Assembly: GCA_964235495.1 (NCBI GenBank)
Contig: CAXSAX010000042.1
Coordinates: 1-27,785, forward strand
Direction: 5' to 3'
Origin: LMUY01 sp964235495
GTDB lineage: Bacteria > Pseudomonadota > Alphaproteobacteria > Acetobacterales > Acetobacteraceae
DNA: 27,785 nt
In this document: positions 7,083 through 14,740 of the stretch, piece after piece
Layout: each line of letters opens with the position of its first letter
Numbering within the stretch: position 1 is the stretch's first letter
Program-made: the position numbers and the translations under genes
Notes under the pieces: model-generated
Database searches by the model: none
Told to the model about the DNA's origin: nothing
The model's input: only the letters and a program-made list of their open reading frames with translations

Positions 7083-8861
7083 TTAACTTTTCACTCCCTG
7101 GCTTTTGGGCGTTCGGGGCAGCGTCGCCGTCCCCGCCGGGGTCAGCCGGGTCTGCCGCATGATCAACCATTGCTGGCATATCGTGAGAGTATTGTTCCAA
7201 CTCCAGTAGATCAGCAGCCCGGCCGGGAAGCGGCCCATCATAAACATGAACAGCAGGGGCATGAACTTGAACAGCCGCGCCTGCATCGGGTCCGGCGGCG
7301 GCGGGTTCAGCTGCTGCTGCGCGTACATGGTGGCGCCCATGATGAGCGTCCACGCCGACAGGTGCAGGAAGGGCGCCAGCGCCGTCGGATCGAACGGCAC
7401 CAGGCCGAACAGGTTGAACACGTTGGTCGGGTCCAGCGCCGACAGGTCGTGCACCCAGCCGAAGAACGGCGCGTGGCGCATCTCGATGGTGACGAAGATG
7501 ACCTTGTAGAGCGAGAAGAACACCGGGATTTGCACCAGCATCGGCAGGCAGCCGGCCGCCGGGTTCACCTTCTCGGCCTTGTAGAGGCCCATCATCTCGG
7601 TCTGCAGCTTGGCCGGCTCATCCTTCAGCCGCTCGCGCAACGCGGTCATCTTGGGGCCGAGCAGCTTCATCTTGCTCATCGAGCGGTAGGACTTGTTGGC
7701 CAGCGGGAAGAACAGCGCCTTGGCGAACACGGTGAACACCATGATCGCCAGGCCGAAGTTGCCCAGCACGCCGTTGAGCCAGTCCAGCGCGTAGAAGATC
7801 GGCTTGGTCAGGAACCAGAACCAGCCGAAATCGACCGCGTAGGAGAACAGCGGGATGTGGCCCAGATTCTCGTAGCGGGCCAGCAGGTGCACCTCCTTGG
7901 CGCCGGCGAAGGCGCGGTAGCCGTTACTGGCCTGGCCGCCAGGCAGAACCACCTCGGCCGCGGCGGCGCTGAGGTCGGTCTGGTAGCGCGGCTGCCCGCT
8001 GGGTGCGGCGCTGAAGCGGAAGGCGGCGGTCTCGGCAGCCCCGGCGTCGGCGATCACGGCGGTCAGCCAGTACTTGTCGGTGACGCCGATCCAGCCGCCG
8101 GTGGTCTGCTCGGACTGCGCCACCCCGTCATGCTTTGGGCCGTCGGCCTTCACGGTGGCATAGCTCGGATCGACCAGGCGGCCGTCCAGCACGCCCAACG
8201 GCCCTTCGTGAAGGATGTAGTAGCCGGAGGTGACAGGCTGGTAGTCGCGCCGGACCCGGGCGAAATTATGCAGCGACACCGGGGTGGCGGACGTGTTCGT
8301 CACCGACTGTGTGACGGTGAACATGTAGAAATCGTCCACGGCATAGCGGATGGAGAACACTAACCCGGCACCGTTGTCCCAGGTGAGGGTCAGTGGCTTC
8401 TCGAGCGTTAGCTCCGGGCCGGAGGCCGTCCACATCGTGGCCTCGTCCGGCAGCTTCACGCCGGGCGTGTCGCTGGTCCAGCCGTACTGGATGTAGTTCG
8501 GCTCGGGGTCGGACGCCGGCTCCAGCACCCGCACCAGCGGCGAGGCGGGCGAGACTTCCTCGTGATAGTCGCGCAACACCAGGTCATCCAGCACCGCGCC
8601 GCGCAGGCTGACGCTGCCCTGGACCTTGGGCGCATCGATCGGCACGCGCGGCACGTTGCGCGGCGGCGGCACGGCTTGCGGCTCCGTGCCGGGGAAGGAC
8701 GGGTCGAACGCATGCGGCCCCGCGTTCGGGGCCGGTTGGTTGAGGTTCGCCGCGGTCTCCTGGCTCACCGGCCGCAATGGCGCCTTCGGCACCAGGAGCT
8801 GGAAGCCGAGCAGGATCGCGATGGAGATCGCGATGGCGACGATGAGGCGTTTCTGGTCCAT
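7083..8861 (-). CDS. yidC: Membrane protein insertase YidC (Oxa1 family, Gram-negative type)
   Basis: This 592-residue inner-membrane insertase works with or without SecYEG to fold and insert membrane proteins. The N-terminal transmembrane helix is residues about 7-24 (LIVAIAISIAILLGFQLLV). A large periplasmic P1 domain of beta-sandwich type covers about 55-360. The conserved five-helix 60KD_IMP core covers about 365-575. Core landmarks are FGLAIMVFTVFAKALFFPL, the cytoplasmic hairpin beginning SYRSMSKMKLLGPKM, NPAAGCLPMLVQIPVFFSLY and the final GLLIYWSWNNTLTICQQW. The Arg in SYRSM is near the hydrophilic groove, although exact equivalence to the essential groove Arg needs an alignment. It lies 9 bases after yidD in the rpmH operon. 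Confidence 0.98.
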   Translation of the reverse strand: MDQKRLIVAIAISIAILLGFQLLVPKAPLRPVSQETAANLNQPAPNAGPHAFDPSFPGTEPQAVPPPRNVPRVPIDAPKVQGSVSLRGAVLDDLVLRDYHEEVSPASPLVRVLEPASDPEPNYIQYGWTSDTPGVKLPDEATMWTASGPELTLEKPLTLTWDNGAGLVFSIRYAVDDFYMFTVTQSVTNTSATPVSLHNFARVRRDYQPVTSGYYILHEGPLGVLDGRLVDPSYATVKADGPKHDGVAQSEQTTGGWIGVTDKYWLTAVIADAGAAETAAFRFSAAPSGQPRYQTDLSAAAAEVVLPGGQASNGYRAFAGAKEVHLLARYENLGHIPLFSYAVDFGWFWFLTKPIFYALDWLNGVLGNFGLAIMVFTVFAKALFFPLANKSYRSMSKMKLLGPKMTALRERLKDEPAKLQTEMMGLYKAEKVNPAAGCLPMLVQIPVFFSLYKVIFVTIEMRHAPFFGWVHDLSALDPTNVFNLFGLVPFDPTALAPFLHLSAWTLIMGATMYAQQQLNPPPPDPMQARLFKFMPLLFMFMMGRFPAGLLIYWSWNNTLTICQQWLIMRQTRLTPAGTATLPRTPKSQGVKS

Positions 8862-8870
8862 GCGGGGAGG

Positions 8871-9101
8871 TCAGCTCTCGGGCTTGGGGACGGGATCGAA
8901 GCCGCCGCCGTTCCAGGGATGGCAACGCAGCACGCGCCGGACGGCGAGGGCACCGCCGCGCACCGCCCCATGCAAGCGCAGCGCCTCCAGCGCGTAGTCG
9001 CTGCAGCCGGGGTGAAAGCGGCAATTCGCCCCCAGCACCGGGCGCAGCGTCCATTGGTAGGCGAGCACGGCTCCTTGCAACGCCAGGGCGGGCGGGCTCA
9101 C
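8871..9101 (-). CDS. yidD: Membrane protein insertion efficiency factor YidD
   Basis: This 76-residue protein has the YidD signature: YQWTLRPVLGANCRFHPGCSDYALEAL followed by GGALAVRRVLRCHPWNGGGFDPVP, here split across the two conserved Cys-containing segments (CRF.PxCSxYA and RCHPW..GG.DPVP). YidD is a small membrane-associated protein that aids insertion of YidC substrates. It starts with GTG at 9099-9101, overlapping the rnpA stop as GTGA, and ends 9 bases before yidC, the universal order. Length is typical for the family. Confidence 0.95.
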   Translation of the reverse strand: MSPPALALQGAVLAYQWTLRPVLGANCRFHPGCSDYALEALRLHGAVRGGALAVRRVLRCHPWNGGGFDPVPKPES

Positions 9102-9466
9102 GCCACGCCCACCTTGTCCAGGGCGCGACGCAGATCGTCCATCAACAGGGAAAACGGCCGGCCGCGCGTGCCGTCCCGCCCGATCACCACCAGGTCCACG
9201 TCTGCCACCGGCCTGCCCTGGAGCAGCAGCCGGGCCGCCTCCTTGAGCCGGCGCCGGGTGCGGTTGCGCACCACCGCATTGCCGACCTTCTTGGTCACGG
9301 TGAAACCCAACCGTGCCGTGCCGCCGTCCGGGCGCACCAGCGCCTGCAGCACCAGGCCGGGCATGGCCGCCTTACGGCCACGGCTGGCGATGCGCAGGAA
9401 GTCGGCGCGCCGCTTGAGCCGCACCGGAGACGAGGCGGGAGGGACGGGCGCCTGGCCTGGCGCCAT
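9098..9466 (-). CDS. rnpA: Ribonuclease P protein component
   Basis: This 122-residue basic protein binds the RNase P RNA and helps process tRNA 5' ends. LKRRADFLRIASRGRK gives the N-terminal substrate-side helix. LGFTVTKKVGNAVVRNRTRRRLKEAAR is the RNR motif helix, split here over the KKVGNAVVRNR core and following arginines. VDLVVIGRDGT is the last strand region. The frame stays open upstream through rpmH, but the ATG at 9466 falls 10 bases after the rpmH stop and gives the expected length, so the longer reading is rejected. The TGA overlaps the GTG start of yidD. Confidence 0.95.
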   Translation of the reverse strand: MAPGQAPVPPASSPVRLKRRADFLRIASRGRKAAMPGLVLQALVRPDGGTARLGFTVTKKVGNAVVRNRTRRRLKEAARLLLQGRPVADVDLVVIGRDGTRGRPFSLLMDDLRRALDKVGVA

Positions 9467-9476
9467 GGGAAAGGGC

Positions 9477-9611
9477 CTAAGCCGAGAGCTTCTTGCGGCC
9501 AACCCGGCGGCGGTTGGCCAGGACCTTGCGCCCGCCGACAGTCGCCATGCGGGCACGGAAGCCATGCCGGTGCTTGCGGACCAGCTTCGAGGGTTGGTAG
9601 GTGCGCTTCAC
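9477..9611 (-). CDS. rpmH: 50S ribosomal protein L34
   Basis: The 44-residue sequence begins KRTYQPSKLVRKHRHGFRAR after the initiator and ends RRRVGRKKLSA, which is an unmistakable L34. The start codon is GTG (9609-9611); no ATG fits the conserved N-terminus. It is the first gene of the rpmH-rnpA-yidD-yidC-engB-argB run, about 48 bases downstream of the transcription start predicted from the promoter at 9667-9695. Confidence 0.98.
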   Translation of the reverse strand: MKRTYQPSKLVRKHRHGFRARMATVGGRKVLANRRRVGRKKLSA

Positions 9612-9666
9612 GGAAGATCTCCAGTCGCAGGGCCGCTCGCGGGCGGGGGCCTGTCTGAGGGCGGCG

Positions 9667-9695
9667 TTATAGTCGCGGGCGGCCGGGCACGTCAA
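9667..9695 (-). promoter_or_regulatory. Predicted sigma70-type promoter of the rpmH operon
   Basis: Reading the minus strand, TTGACG (9690-9695) is followed by exactly 17 bases and CTATAA (9667-9672). The first hexamer matches the -35 consensus at five of six positions and the spacing is optimal. Transcription would start around 9660, leaving a leader of about 48 bases before the rpmH GTG. It is the most convincing promoter in the window and suits a highly expressed ribosomal protein operon. Confidence 0.75.
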
Positions 9696-9768
9696 TTCGA
9701 GGCGGCATGGCTCAGGGAACCCATGGCTTCCGCCCGTTGTTTGGCAGGGCTGACGATTGGAGGGAGCC

Positions 9769-10194
9769 GTGCAGCCCGCTTCCGTGCCTCTCCCGTTCCG
9801 AGCCTTGCCGTGGTTCGTTCTCGTGTCCGCTCTAGCGTCCTGCGCTGGGGGGGCGGCGCTGGCCGTGGCGGCGCGCCCGGCGTCCTGGCTGGCCTTGGCC
9901 GCAGCCGCCCTCGTGGCCGGGGCAGCCGTGGCAGTCCTGCTCGAACGGCTGGTGCTCCGGCCCTCGCGCCGCCTGGCTGCGGCGACGCAGGCGGCGGATG
10001 CGGCGCTGGCGGCCCGCGTCGAACTGCAGCGCCGGATACGGCACGACATGCGGGGCGCGCTGTCCCCCGCGCTGTTGCTGGCAGACCGGTTGCTCAACCA
10101 TGCCGACCCGGCGGTCAAGCGCGCCGGCGACATCGTGGTGCGCTCGATCGAACGGGCGGCCAGCCTGATCGAGGAACCGGACGAGACGGCCTAG
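9769..10194 (+). CDS. Small membrane protein with orphan histidine-kinase-like H-box (DHp-like, no ATPase domain)
   Basis: The 141-residue product has two predicted transmembrane helices (about residues 13-33 and 40-58) and a cytoplasmic helical part. The segment around His92 (QRRIRHDMRGALSPALLLAD) looks like the H-box of a histidine kinase dimerisation domain, in which the His is the phosphorylation site. A second helix (DPAVKRAGDIVVRSIERA) follows, as in a DHp hairpin. The protein then stops; there is no HATPase domain with N, G1 or G2 boxes here or next door. It could be a phosphotransfer or dimerisation partner for a separate kinase, or a degenerate kinase. GTG at 9769 is chosen because GGAGG lies at 9759-9763; a TTG at 9757 would add four residues. 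It ends 21 bases from the convergent rodA stop. Confidence 0.75.
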   Translation: MQPASVPLPFRALPWFVLVSALASCAGGAALAVAARPASWLALAAAALVAGAAVAVLLERLVLRPSRRLAAATQAADAALAARVELQRRIRHDMRGALSPALLLADRLLNHADPAVKRAGDIVVRSIERAASLIEEPDETA

Positions 10195-10199
10195 CAAGC

Positions 10200-10214
10200 C
10201 ACGCTTGAGGCGTG
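10200..10214. terminator. Short hairpin between convergent stop codons
   Basis: CACGC (10200-10204) and GCGTG (10210-10214) form a 5-bp stem with a TTGAG loop in the 21 bases between the end of the H-box gene and the end of rodA. There is no T tract on either side, so it would be at most a weak terminator; Rho-dependent ending is equally possible. Confidence 0.25.
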
Positions 10215-10215
10215 A

Positions 10216-11364
10216 CTAGTCCTCCCGGCCGTCCTTGAACTCGACGTCGCGGTGGACGTAGGCGCTCATCAGGATGCCGAAGCCCAGCATGACGGTCAGC
10301 GATGCCGACCCGCCATACGAGACCAGCGGCATCGGCACGCCTCCCACCGGGATGGCCCCCGTCACCATGGCGATGTTCACCGCGACGTAAAGGAAGAAGT
10401 TGACGGCGATGCCGAGCGCCACCAGCCGGCCGAACTGGTGGCGGCAGCGCAGCGCGATGGCCATGGCGCCCAGCACGATCAGCAGCAGCAGCCCCATGAT
10501 GGCCAGGCAGCCGACAAAGCCGAACTCCTCCGCCAGCATGGTGAAGATGAAGTCCGTCTGCTTCTCCGGCAGGAAGTTCAGGTGGCCTTGGGTGCCTTGC
10601 AGGTAGCCTTTGCCCCAGAAGCCGCCGGAGCCGAGCGCGATCTTGGATTGCTGGATGTTGTAGCCGGCGCCCAGCGGATCGCTTGCCGGGTCCAGGAACG
10701 TGTCGATGCGCTGGCGCTGGTAGCCGTGCAAGGTCGCGTAGGCGATCCGGGCGGCGAACGGGATGGGCAGCACCACCAGCGCCACTTTCCACCAACGCAC
10801 CCCGGCGGCCAGGAAGATGCACGCGCCGACCAGCCCGGTGATCACGGCGGTGCCGAGGTTCGGCTCCCTCAGGATGAGCGCCACCGGCGCCAGCACGGCC
10901 AGGGTGGGCGGGATCAGGAACAGCGGGTTGCCCATCCGCTCCCAGGTCGCGCGGTGGAACCAGGCGGCGAGCGCCACCACCAGGGCGATCTTCATCAACT
11001 CGGACGGCTGCAGCTGGGTGCCGCCGAACTCGATCCAGCGCTGCGCGCCCTTGCCAACGTGCCCGACCCGCAGCACCAAGGCGAGCAGGGCGAGCGAGAA
11101 GGCATAGAACGGCCAGGCCAATCGGGCGATGAGGCGGATGTCGACCAGCGCCACGCACAGCATCATAACCAGGCCGAAGGCGAACCGGATGGCCTGCTTG
11201 GAGGCGTACGGCTCCGGCGAGCCGCCCGCCGCCGAGTACAGCGCCGCGTAGCCGACCCCGGCCAGGGCGCAGATCAGCAGGACGTAGCTCCAGGATATCT
11301 GGAACAGCTTGGTGGTGAGGCCGAAGGACGGCTCCGCCCGGATCAGGCGGCGCTCGTTGATCAT
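10216..11364 (-). CDS. rodA: Rod shape-determining protein RodA (SEDS peptidoglycan glycosyltransferase)
   Basis: This 382-residue integral membrane protein (about ten hydrophobic segments) polymerises glycan strands for side-wall growth together with PBP2. The SEDS signatures are present: FWGKGYLQGTQGHLNFLPEKQTDFIF in the large loop (read as GYLQGTQ and LPEKQTDF), AEEFGFVG, and the C-terminal GAIPVGGVPMPLVSYGGSA. The frame is open up to an ATG at 11409, but those extra codons run through a perfect hairpin and encode a nonsense-like leader. The ATG at 11364 gives the normal RodA N-terminus (MINERRLI, then the first helix at ISWSYVLLI), so it is preferred. It is the last gene of the mreB-mreC-mreD-mrdA-rodA run. 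Confidence 0.95.
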   Translation of the reverse strand: MINERRLIRAEPSFGLTTKLFQISWSYVLLICALAGVGYAALYSAAGGSPEPYASKQAIRFAFGLVMMLCVALVDIRLIARLAWPFYAFSLALLALVLRVGHVGKGAQRWIEFGGTQLQPSELMKIALVVALAAWFHRATWERMGNPLFLIPPTLAVLAPVALILREPNLGTAVITGLVGACIFLAAGVRWWKVALVVLPIPFAARIAYATLHGYQRQRIDTFLDPASDPLGAGYNIQQSKIALGSGGFWGKGYLQGTQGHLNFLPEKQTDFIFTMLAEEFGFVGCLAIMGLLLLIVLGAMAIALRCRHQFGRLVALGIAVNFFLYVAVNIAMVTGAIPVGGVPMPLVSYGGSASLTVMLGFGILMSAYVHRDVEFKDGRED

Positions 11365-11381
11365 GGACTTGGCATCAAAAT

Positions 11382-11402
11382 CCCTCTCCCGTGGGGAGAG
11401 GG
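11382..11402. repeat. Perfect 9-bp-arm inverted repeat between mrdA and rodA
   Basis: CCCTCTCCC (11382-11390) and GGGAGAGGG (11394-11402) are perfect complements around a 3-base GTG loop. The hairpin sits in the 51-base gap between the mrdA stop and the preferred rodA start. The sequence resembles short CCCTCTCCC-type intergenic palindromes scattered through many high-GC proteobacterial genomes (from memory). On the minus strand it is followed by ATTTTG, so partial termination or mRNA stabilisation are both possible. Confidence 0.6.
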
Positions 11403-11415
11403 AGAACAAGGCAGG

Positions 11416-13278
11416 TCATGTCCGGTCCGCCAGGGTCTGGCTCTGCGGCTCCACCCGGTTCACCGGGTCCCGCGTCAGCACGTCGACCATGATCTCCCGC
11501 GCCAGCGGCGCCGCCGCCGCGGCCCCGGCGTTGCCGTGCTCGATCACCAGGCTCACGGCGTAGCGCGGCGCGTCGTACGGCGCGAAGGCCACAAACAGCG
11601 CGTGCGGGCGATATTCCCAAGGCAGGTTCTCGGACTTGAAGTTGCCGTGCTCCCGCAGCTCGCGCGACACGTGGCGCACCTGGCTGGACCCGGTCTTGCC
11701 GGCCAGCTGCATGCCGGGCAGCCCGAGCCGGGCCAGCGGCGCGGTGCCGCCGGCCTCGTTCACCACGGCGTACATGCCCTCCCGGCACAGCTGCAGGTGC
11801 CGCTCGGACAGGTTCATGCTCGGCCAGTCCCCAGGCGCGGCACCCGGCTGCGCCACGCCGCCCAGCGTGCGGGTGAGATGCGGCTGCACCGCCCGCCCGG
11901 TCGCGATGCGCGAGACGTAGGTGCACAGCGCGAGCGGCGTTACCTCCACGAAGCCCTGGCCGATCCCGGCGTTCACCGTGTCGCCGGCGCCCCACTGGTG
12001 GCCGTGCGCCTGGCCCCAGGCCTTGGTCGGCATCAACCCCTTGCGCGCGCCGGGCAGCTCGATGTCCAGATCGACCCCAATGCCGAACCGGTTGGCCATG
12101 GCCGCCAGCCGGTCGATGCCGACGCGCCGGGCCAGCTCGAAGAAGAATACGTCGCAGGAGTGCTTCAACCCGCCCTGCACGTCCAGCGAGCCGTGGCCGT
12201 GCTTGCTCCAGCAGTGGAACCGGGTGTCGCCCACGTCGATGAAGCCGGGGCAGGTGATGCGGTCGCCGGGGCCGATCACCTTCTCGTCCAAGCCGGCCAT
12301 CGCCACGGCCATCTTGAAGGTGGAACCGGGGGGGTACACGCCGGCGGTCGCCTTGTTGATGAGCGGCGCGCGGCGGTTGTTGGTCCATTCCACCCACTGC
12401 GCCTGCGACACGCCGGAATTGAACAGGCTCGGGTCGAAGGACGGCGTGGTGGTCATGGCCAGCACCTCGCCGTTGCGGCAGTCCATCACCACGGCGGACG
12501 CGCTCTGATCCGCGATGCGGGACAGCACCTGCTGCTGCAACGCGAAGTCGATGGTCAGGCCGAGGTCCTGTCCCTGCGTGCCCTCCTGCCGGTCCAGCTC
12601 GCGGATCACCCGGCCGACCGCGTTGACCTCCATCTGCACCGCGCCAGCCCGGCCGCGCAGCTTGAGGTCGTGGAACTTCTCCACCCCTGCGCGGCCCACG
12701 CGGATGCCGGGCAGCGCCAGCATCGGCTCGTTGCCCATATCCTCGTCCGAGGGCGGGGCCACGTAGCCCACCAGGTGGGCCAGCGCCGGGCCTTCCGGGT
12801 AGAGGCGGGAGGTGCCGACATCGACCAGGATGCCGGGCAGGTCGGGCGCGTTGACCTCGATGCGGGCCATGTCCTCCCAGGTCAGGAACTCGCGCACCAC
12901 CAGCGGAATGAAGCGGCGGCGGTGGTGCATCTCGCGGTCCAGCTGGGCGCGCTCGTGGTCGGCCAGCGGCACGACCCGGGCGAAGGCGTCGAGCGTGGCG
13001 GCGACGTCGGCGGTCTCCTCCACCATCAGCAGGGCGCGCCAATTGAGCTTGTTGCCGCCTACCACGACGCCGAAGCGGTCCAGGATGCGGCCGCGCGGCG
13101 GGGCAATCAGCCGGGCGCTGATGCGGTTGCTCTCGGCCAGCGTGGTGTACTTGGCCCCTTCCTCCACCTGCACCTGGTAGAGCTTGGCCGCCAGCAGCCC
13201 CAGCACCCCCACCTGCCCCGCGCCGAGCAACAGGGCGCGGCGGGTGAACACGCCGGTGATCTTGTTCTCTTTCTTCAC
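11416..13278 (-). CDS. mrdA: Penicillin-binding protein 2 (class B transpeptidase of the elongasome)
   Basis: The 620-residue protein has a short cytoplasmic tail, one transmembrane helix (about residues 12-32), the dimerisation/pedestal domain (RGRILDRFG near 62, GRAGVEK near 195) and a transpeptidase domain. Active-site motifs are SxxK as STFK (Ser about 319, in YPPGSTFK), SxN replaced by SCD (HSCDVFFFEL), and KTG (AGKTGSSQV). PBP2 cross-links peptidoglycan made by RodA during rod elongation and is the mecillinam target. GTG at 13278 is chosen: GAGG lies five bases upstream and overlaps the mreD stop. An ATG at 13308 would add ten residues and overlap mreD by 23 bases. Many PBP2 proteins have SSD or SCD in place of SxN, so this is not a defect. 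Confidence 0.96.
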   Translation of the reverse strand: MKKENKITGVFTRRALLLGAGQVGVLGLLAAKLYQVQVEEGAKYTTLAESNRISARLIAPPRGRILDRFGVVVGGNKLNWRALLMVEETADVAATLDAFARVVPLADHERAQLDREMHHRRRFIPLVVREFLTWEDMARIEVNAPDLPGILVDVGTSRLYPEGPALAHLVGYVAPPSDEDMGNEPMLALPGIRVGRAGVEKFHDLKLRGRAGAVQMEVNAVGRVIRELDRQEGTQGQDLGLTIDFALQQQVLSRIADQSASAVVMDCRNGEVLAMTTTPSFDPSLFNSGVSQAQWVEWTNNRRAPLINKATAGVYPPGSTFKMAVAMAGLDEKVIGPGDRITCPGFIDVGDTRFHCWSKHGHGSLDVQGGLKHSCDVFFFELARRVGIDRLAAMANRFGIGVDLDIELPGARKGLMPTKAWGQAHGHQWGAGDTVNAGIGQGFVEVTPLALCTYVSRIATGRAVQPHLTRTLGGVAQPGAAPGDWPSMNLSERHLQLCREGMYAVVNEAGGTAPLARLGLPGMQLAGKTGSSQVRHVSRELREHGNFKSENLPWEYRPHALFVAFAPYDAPRYAVSLVIEHGNAGAAAAAPLAREIMVDVLTRDPVNRVEPQSQTLADRT

Positions 13279-13285
13279 TGCCGCC

Positions 13286-13831
13286 TCATGCCTGGTTCGG
13301 GTCGGCAAGGCCGCGATGCGCGCGGGTGAACATGAGGGACAGCACCGGGTACAGCCCGGCCGTCAGCCCCCATTGGAACAGCGCCGGCGAGGGCGGGAAC
13401 AGCCGCACGGCCAGCGCGCACACCAGCGCCCATTCCAGCAGCGCCGCCCCGGCCGCCACGCCGACAAAGGCCAGCCAAACGACCAAGAAGCCCTGCCGTA
13501 CCAGCACCCGGCGCCACCGCACCGCCAGCCCGTGCACGATCAGCAGCACCAGCACGTTGGCCCCGAGCGGCGACAGCCCCAGCAGGTCGGCCAGCAGCCC
13601 GAGGGCGAACACCGCCGCCGGTGGCATGGAGGCCGGGCGGAACAGCGACCAGAAGAACACGCAGGCCAGCGCCGCCGCCGGCTGCCACTCGGCCTGGCCC
13701 GGCAACCCGACCGGAAACGAGGTCGCCAGCAGCACCAGCGCCGTGCACGCCGCCGGGAACGCCGCGCGGGAGGCGGCATCGAGCTGCCGCCACAGGGTCG
13801 GGCGCGGCCGGATGCCGGGGGTCTTGTCCAT
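13286..13831 (-). CDS. mreD: Rod shape-determining protein MreD
   Basis: This 181-residue protein is mostly hydrophobic, with about five or six membrane helices. Examples are ACTALVLLATSFPVGL, PAAVFALGLLADLLGLSPLGANVL (in part) and FLVVWLAFVGVAAGAALLEW. The GLLADLLGLSPLGANVL segment is the recognisable MreD core. MreD is an inner-membrane part of the elongasome that modulates the MreC-PBP2 interaction. It lies 30 bases after mreC and 7 bases before mrdA. Alone the sequence would be weak evidence, but the position makes the call firm. Confidence 0.92.
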   Translation of the reverse strand: MDKTPGIRPRPTLWRQLDAASRAAFPAACTALVLLATSFPVGLPGQAEWQPAAALACVFFWSLFRPASMPPAAVFALGLLADLLGLSPLGANVLVLLIVHGLAVRWRRVLVRQGFLVVWLAFVGVAAGAALLEWALVCALAVRLFPPSPALFQWGLTAGLYPVLSLMFTRAHRGLADPNQA

Positions 13832-13861
13832 CAGCGAATGTGGCTCATCGGCTTGGGGCCG

Positions 13862-14725
13862 TCACCGCTTGCGATCCGCCGCCAGCCGGGTGGGGCTTTC
13901 CGGCGGCTGGATGCCGGTCAGGCCATAGTCGAACACGCGCACCATCTCCAGCCGGTCCAGCCGGGCAAACGGCTCCACCTCGGGCACGTTGCTGGCGGTG
14001 TAGTGCACCACCCCGATCGGCAGCCCGGAGGGAAACGCGTTGGCCTCGGCGCTGGTCACCACGCGCTCGCCCTCGACCGGCATGCTGCCTTCCGGCCAGA
14101 ACATCAGGCGGGGGCGGGCGTTGTTGGTGCCGACCAGGACGGCGCGGCCCCGGCTGGTCTCGAGCGTCACGGGAATGCGGCTGTTGATGTCGGTGATCAG
14201 CAGCACCCGGGCGCTGCGCATCCCTACCTCCGTCACCCGGCCCACCAGGCCGCGCTCGTCGAGCGCGATCTGCCCCTTGGCGATCGCCTTGTTGGGGCCG
14301 GTGGAGAGCAGCACCGCCCGGGCGTACATGCCGCCGGCGTCCGCCACGACGCGGGCGGTGACGAAGGAGGGCGCCGGGTCGGGAATCCAGTTCAGGTTGG
14401 CCTTGAGCGCCGTGTTCTCGGCGTCCAGCGCCATGGCGACCGCCTGCCATTGGCGCAGCCGATCGTTCTCCTCGCGCAGCCGGGTGTTCTCGCGGCTCAG
14501 GGTCAGCAGGTCCCCGGCGCTGGCCAGAACATGGTGGACGGTGGCGATCGGCTCGGACACGATGCCGAACAGCGGCGCCAGGGCGTCGGCCAGCGCCATG
14601 CGGGCGCGTGCCGCCAGCCCGGCATCCGCCTTGCCGAGCAGCATCACGCCGAACGCCACCGCGATCAGCACGGGCAGCGTCAGGCGGGACAGCGCCTGGC
14701 GGACGGGGATGGAAAGCCGGATCAA
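13862..14725 (-). CDS. mreC: Rod shape-determining protein MreC
   Basis: The 287-residue protein has a cytoplasmic N-terminus, one transmembrane helix (about residues 16-33), a periplasmic coiled coil (about 70-110, ENTRLREENDRLRQWQ) and the C-terminal double beta-barrel. The barrel region contains ARAVLLSTGPNKAIAKGQ, GLVGRVTEVG, VLLITDINSRIPV and VEGERVVTS, all typical of the family. MreC assembles in the periplasm and activates PBP2-RodA. It starts 15 bases after the mreB stop. The tail after about 255 is specific to this lineage. Confidence 0.95.
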   Translation of the reverse strand: MIRLSIPVRQALSRLTLPVLIAVAFGVMLLGKADAGLAARARMALADALAPLFGIVSEPIATVHHVLASAGDLLTLSRENTRLREENDRLRQWQAVAMALDAENTALKANLNWIPDPAPSFVTARVVADAGGMYARAVLLSTGPNKAIAKGQIALDERGLVGRVTEVGMRSARVLLITDINSRIPVTLETSRGRAVLVGTNNARPRLMFWPEGSMPVEGERVVTSAEANAFPSGLPIGVVHYTASNVPEVEPFARLDRLEMVRVFDYGLTGIQPPESPTRLAADRKR

Positions 14726-14740
14726 GGCGGGCGGACCCTC

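Noticed and set aside
9467..9565. A longer rnpA beginning inside rpmH
   Set aside because: The extra N-terminal residues are a frame-shifted reading of L34 codons; the ATG at 9466 gives the standard RnpA length.
11365..11409. A longer rodA starting at 11409
   Set aside because: The added codons translate a perfect hairpin repeat and precede the normal RodA N-terminus.
10252..13329. A plus-strand open frame of over 1000 codons antisense to rodA and mrdA
   Set aside because: It is a GC-rich shadow: the product is an Arg/Gln/His/Ala-rich sequence without domains, and the minus strand encodes intact RodA and PBP2 there.
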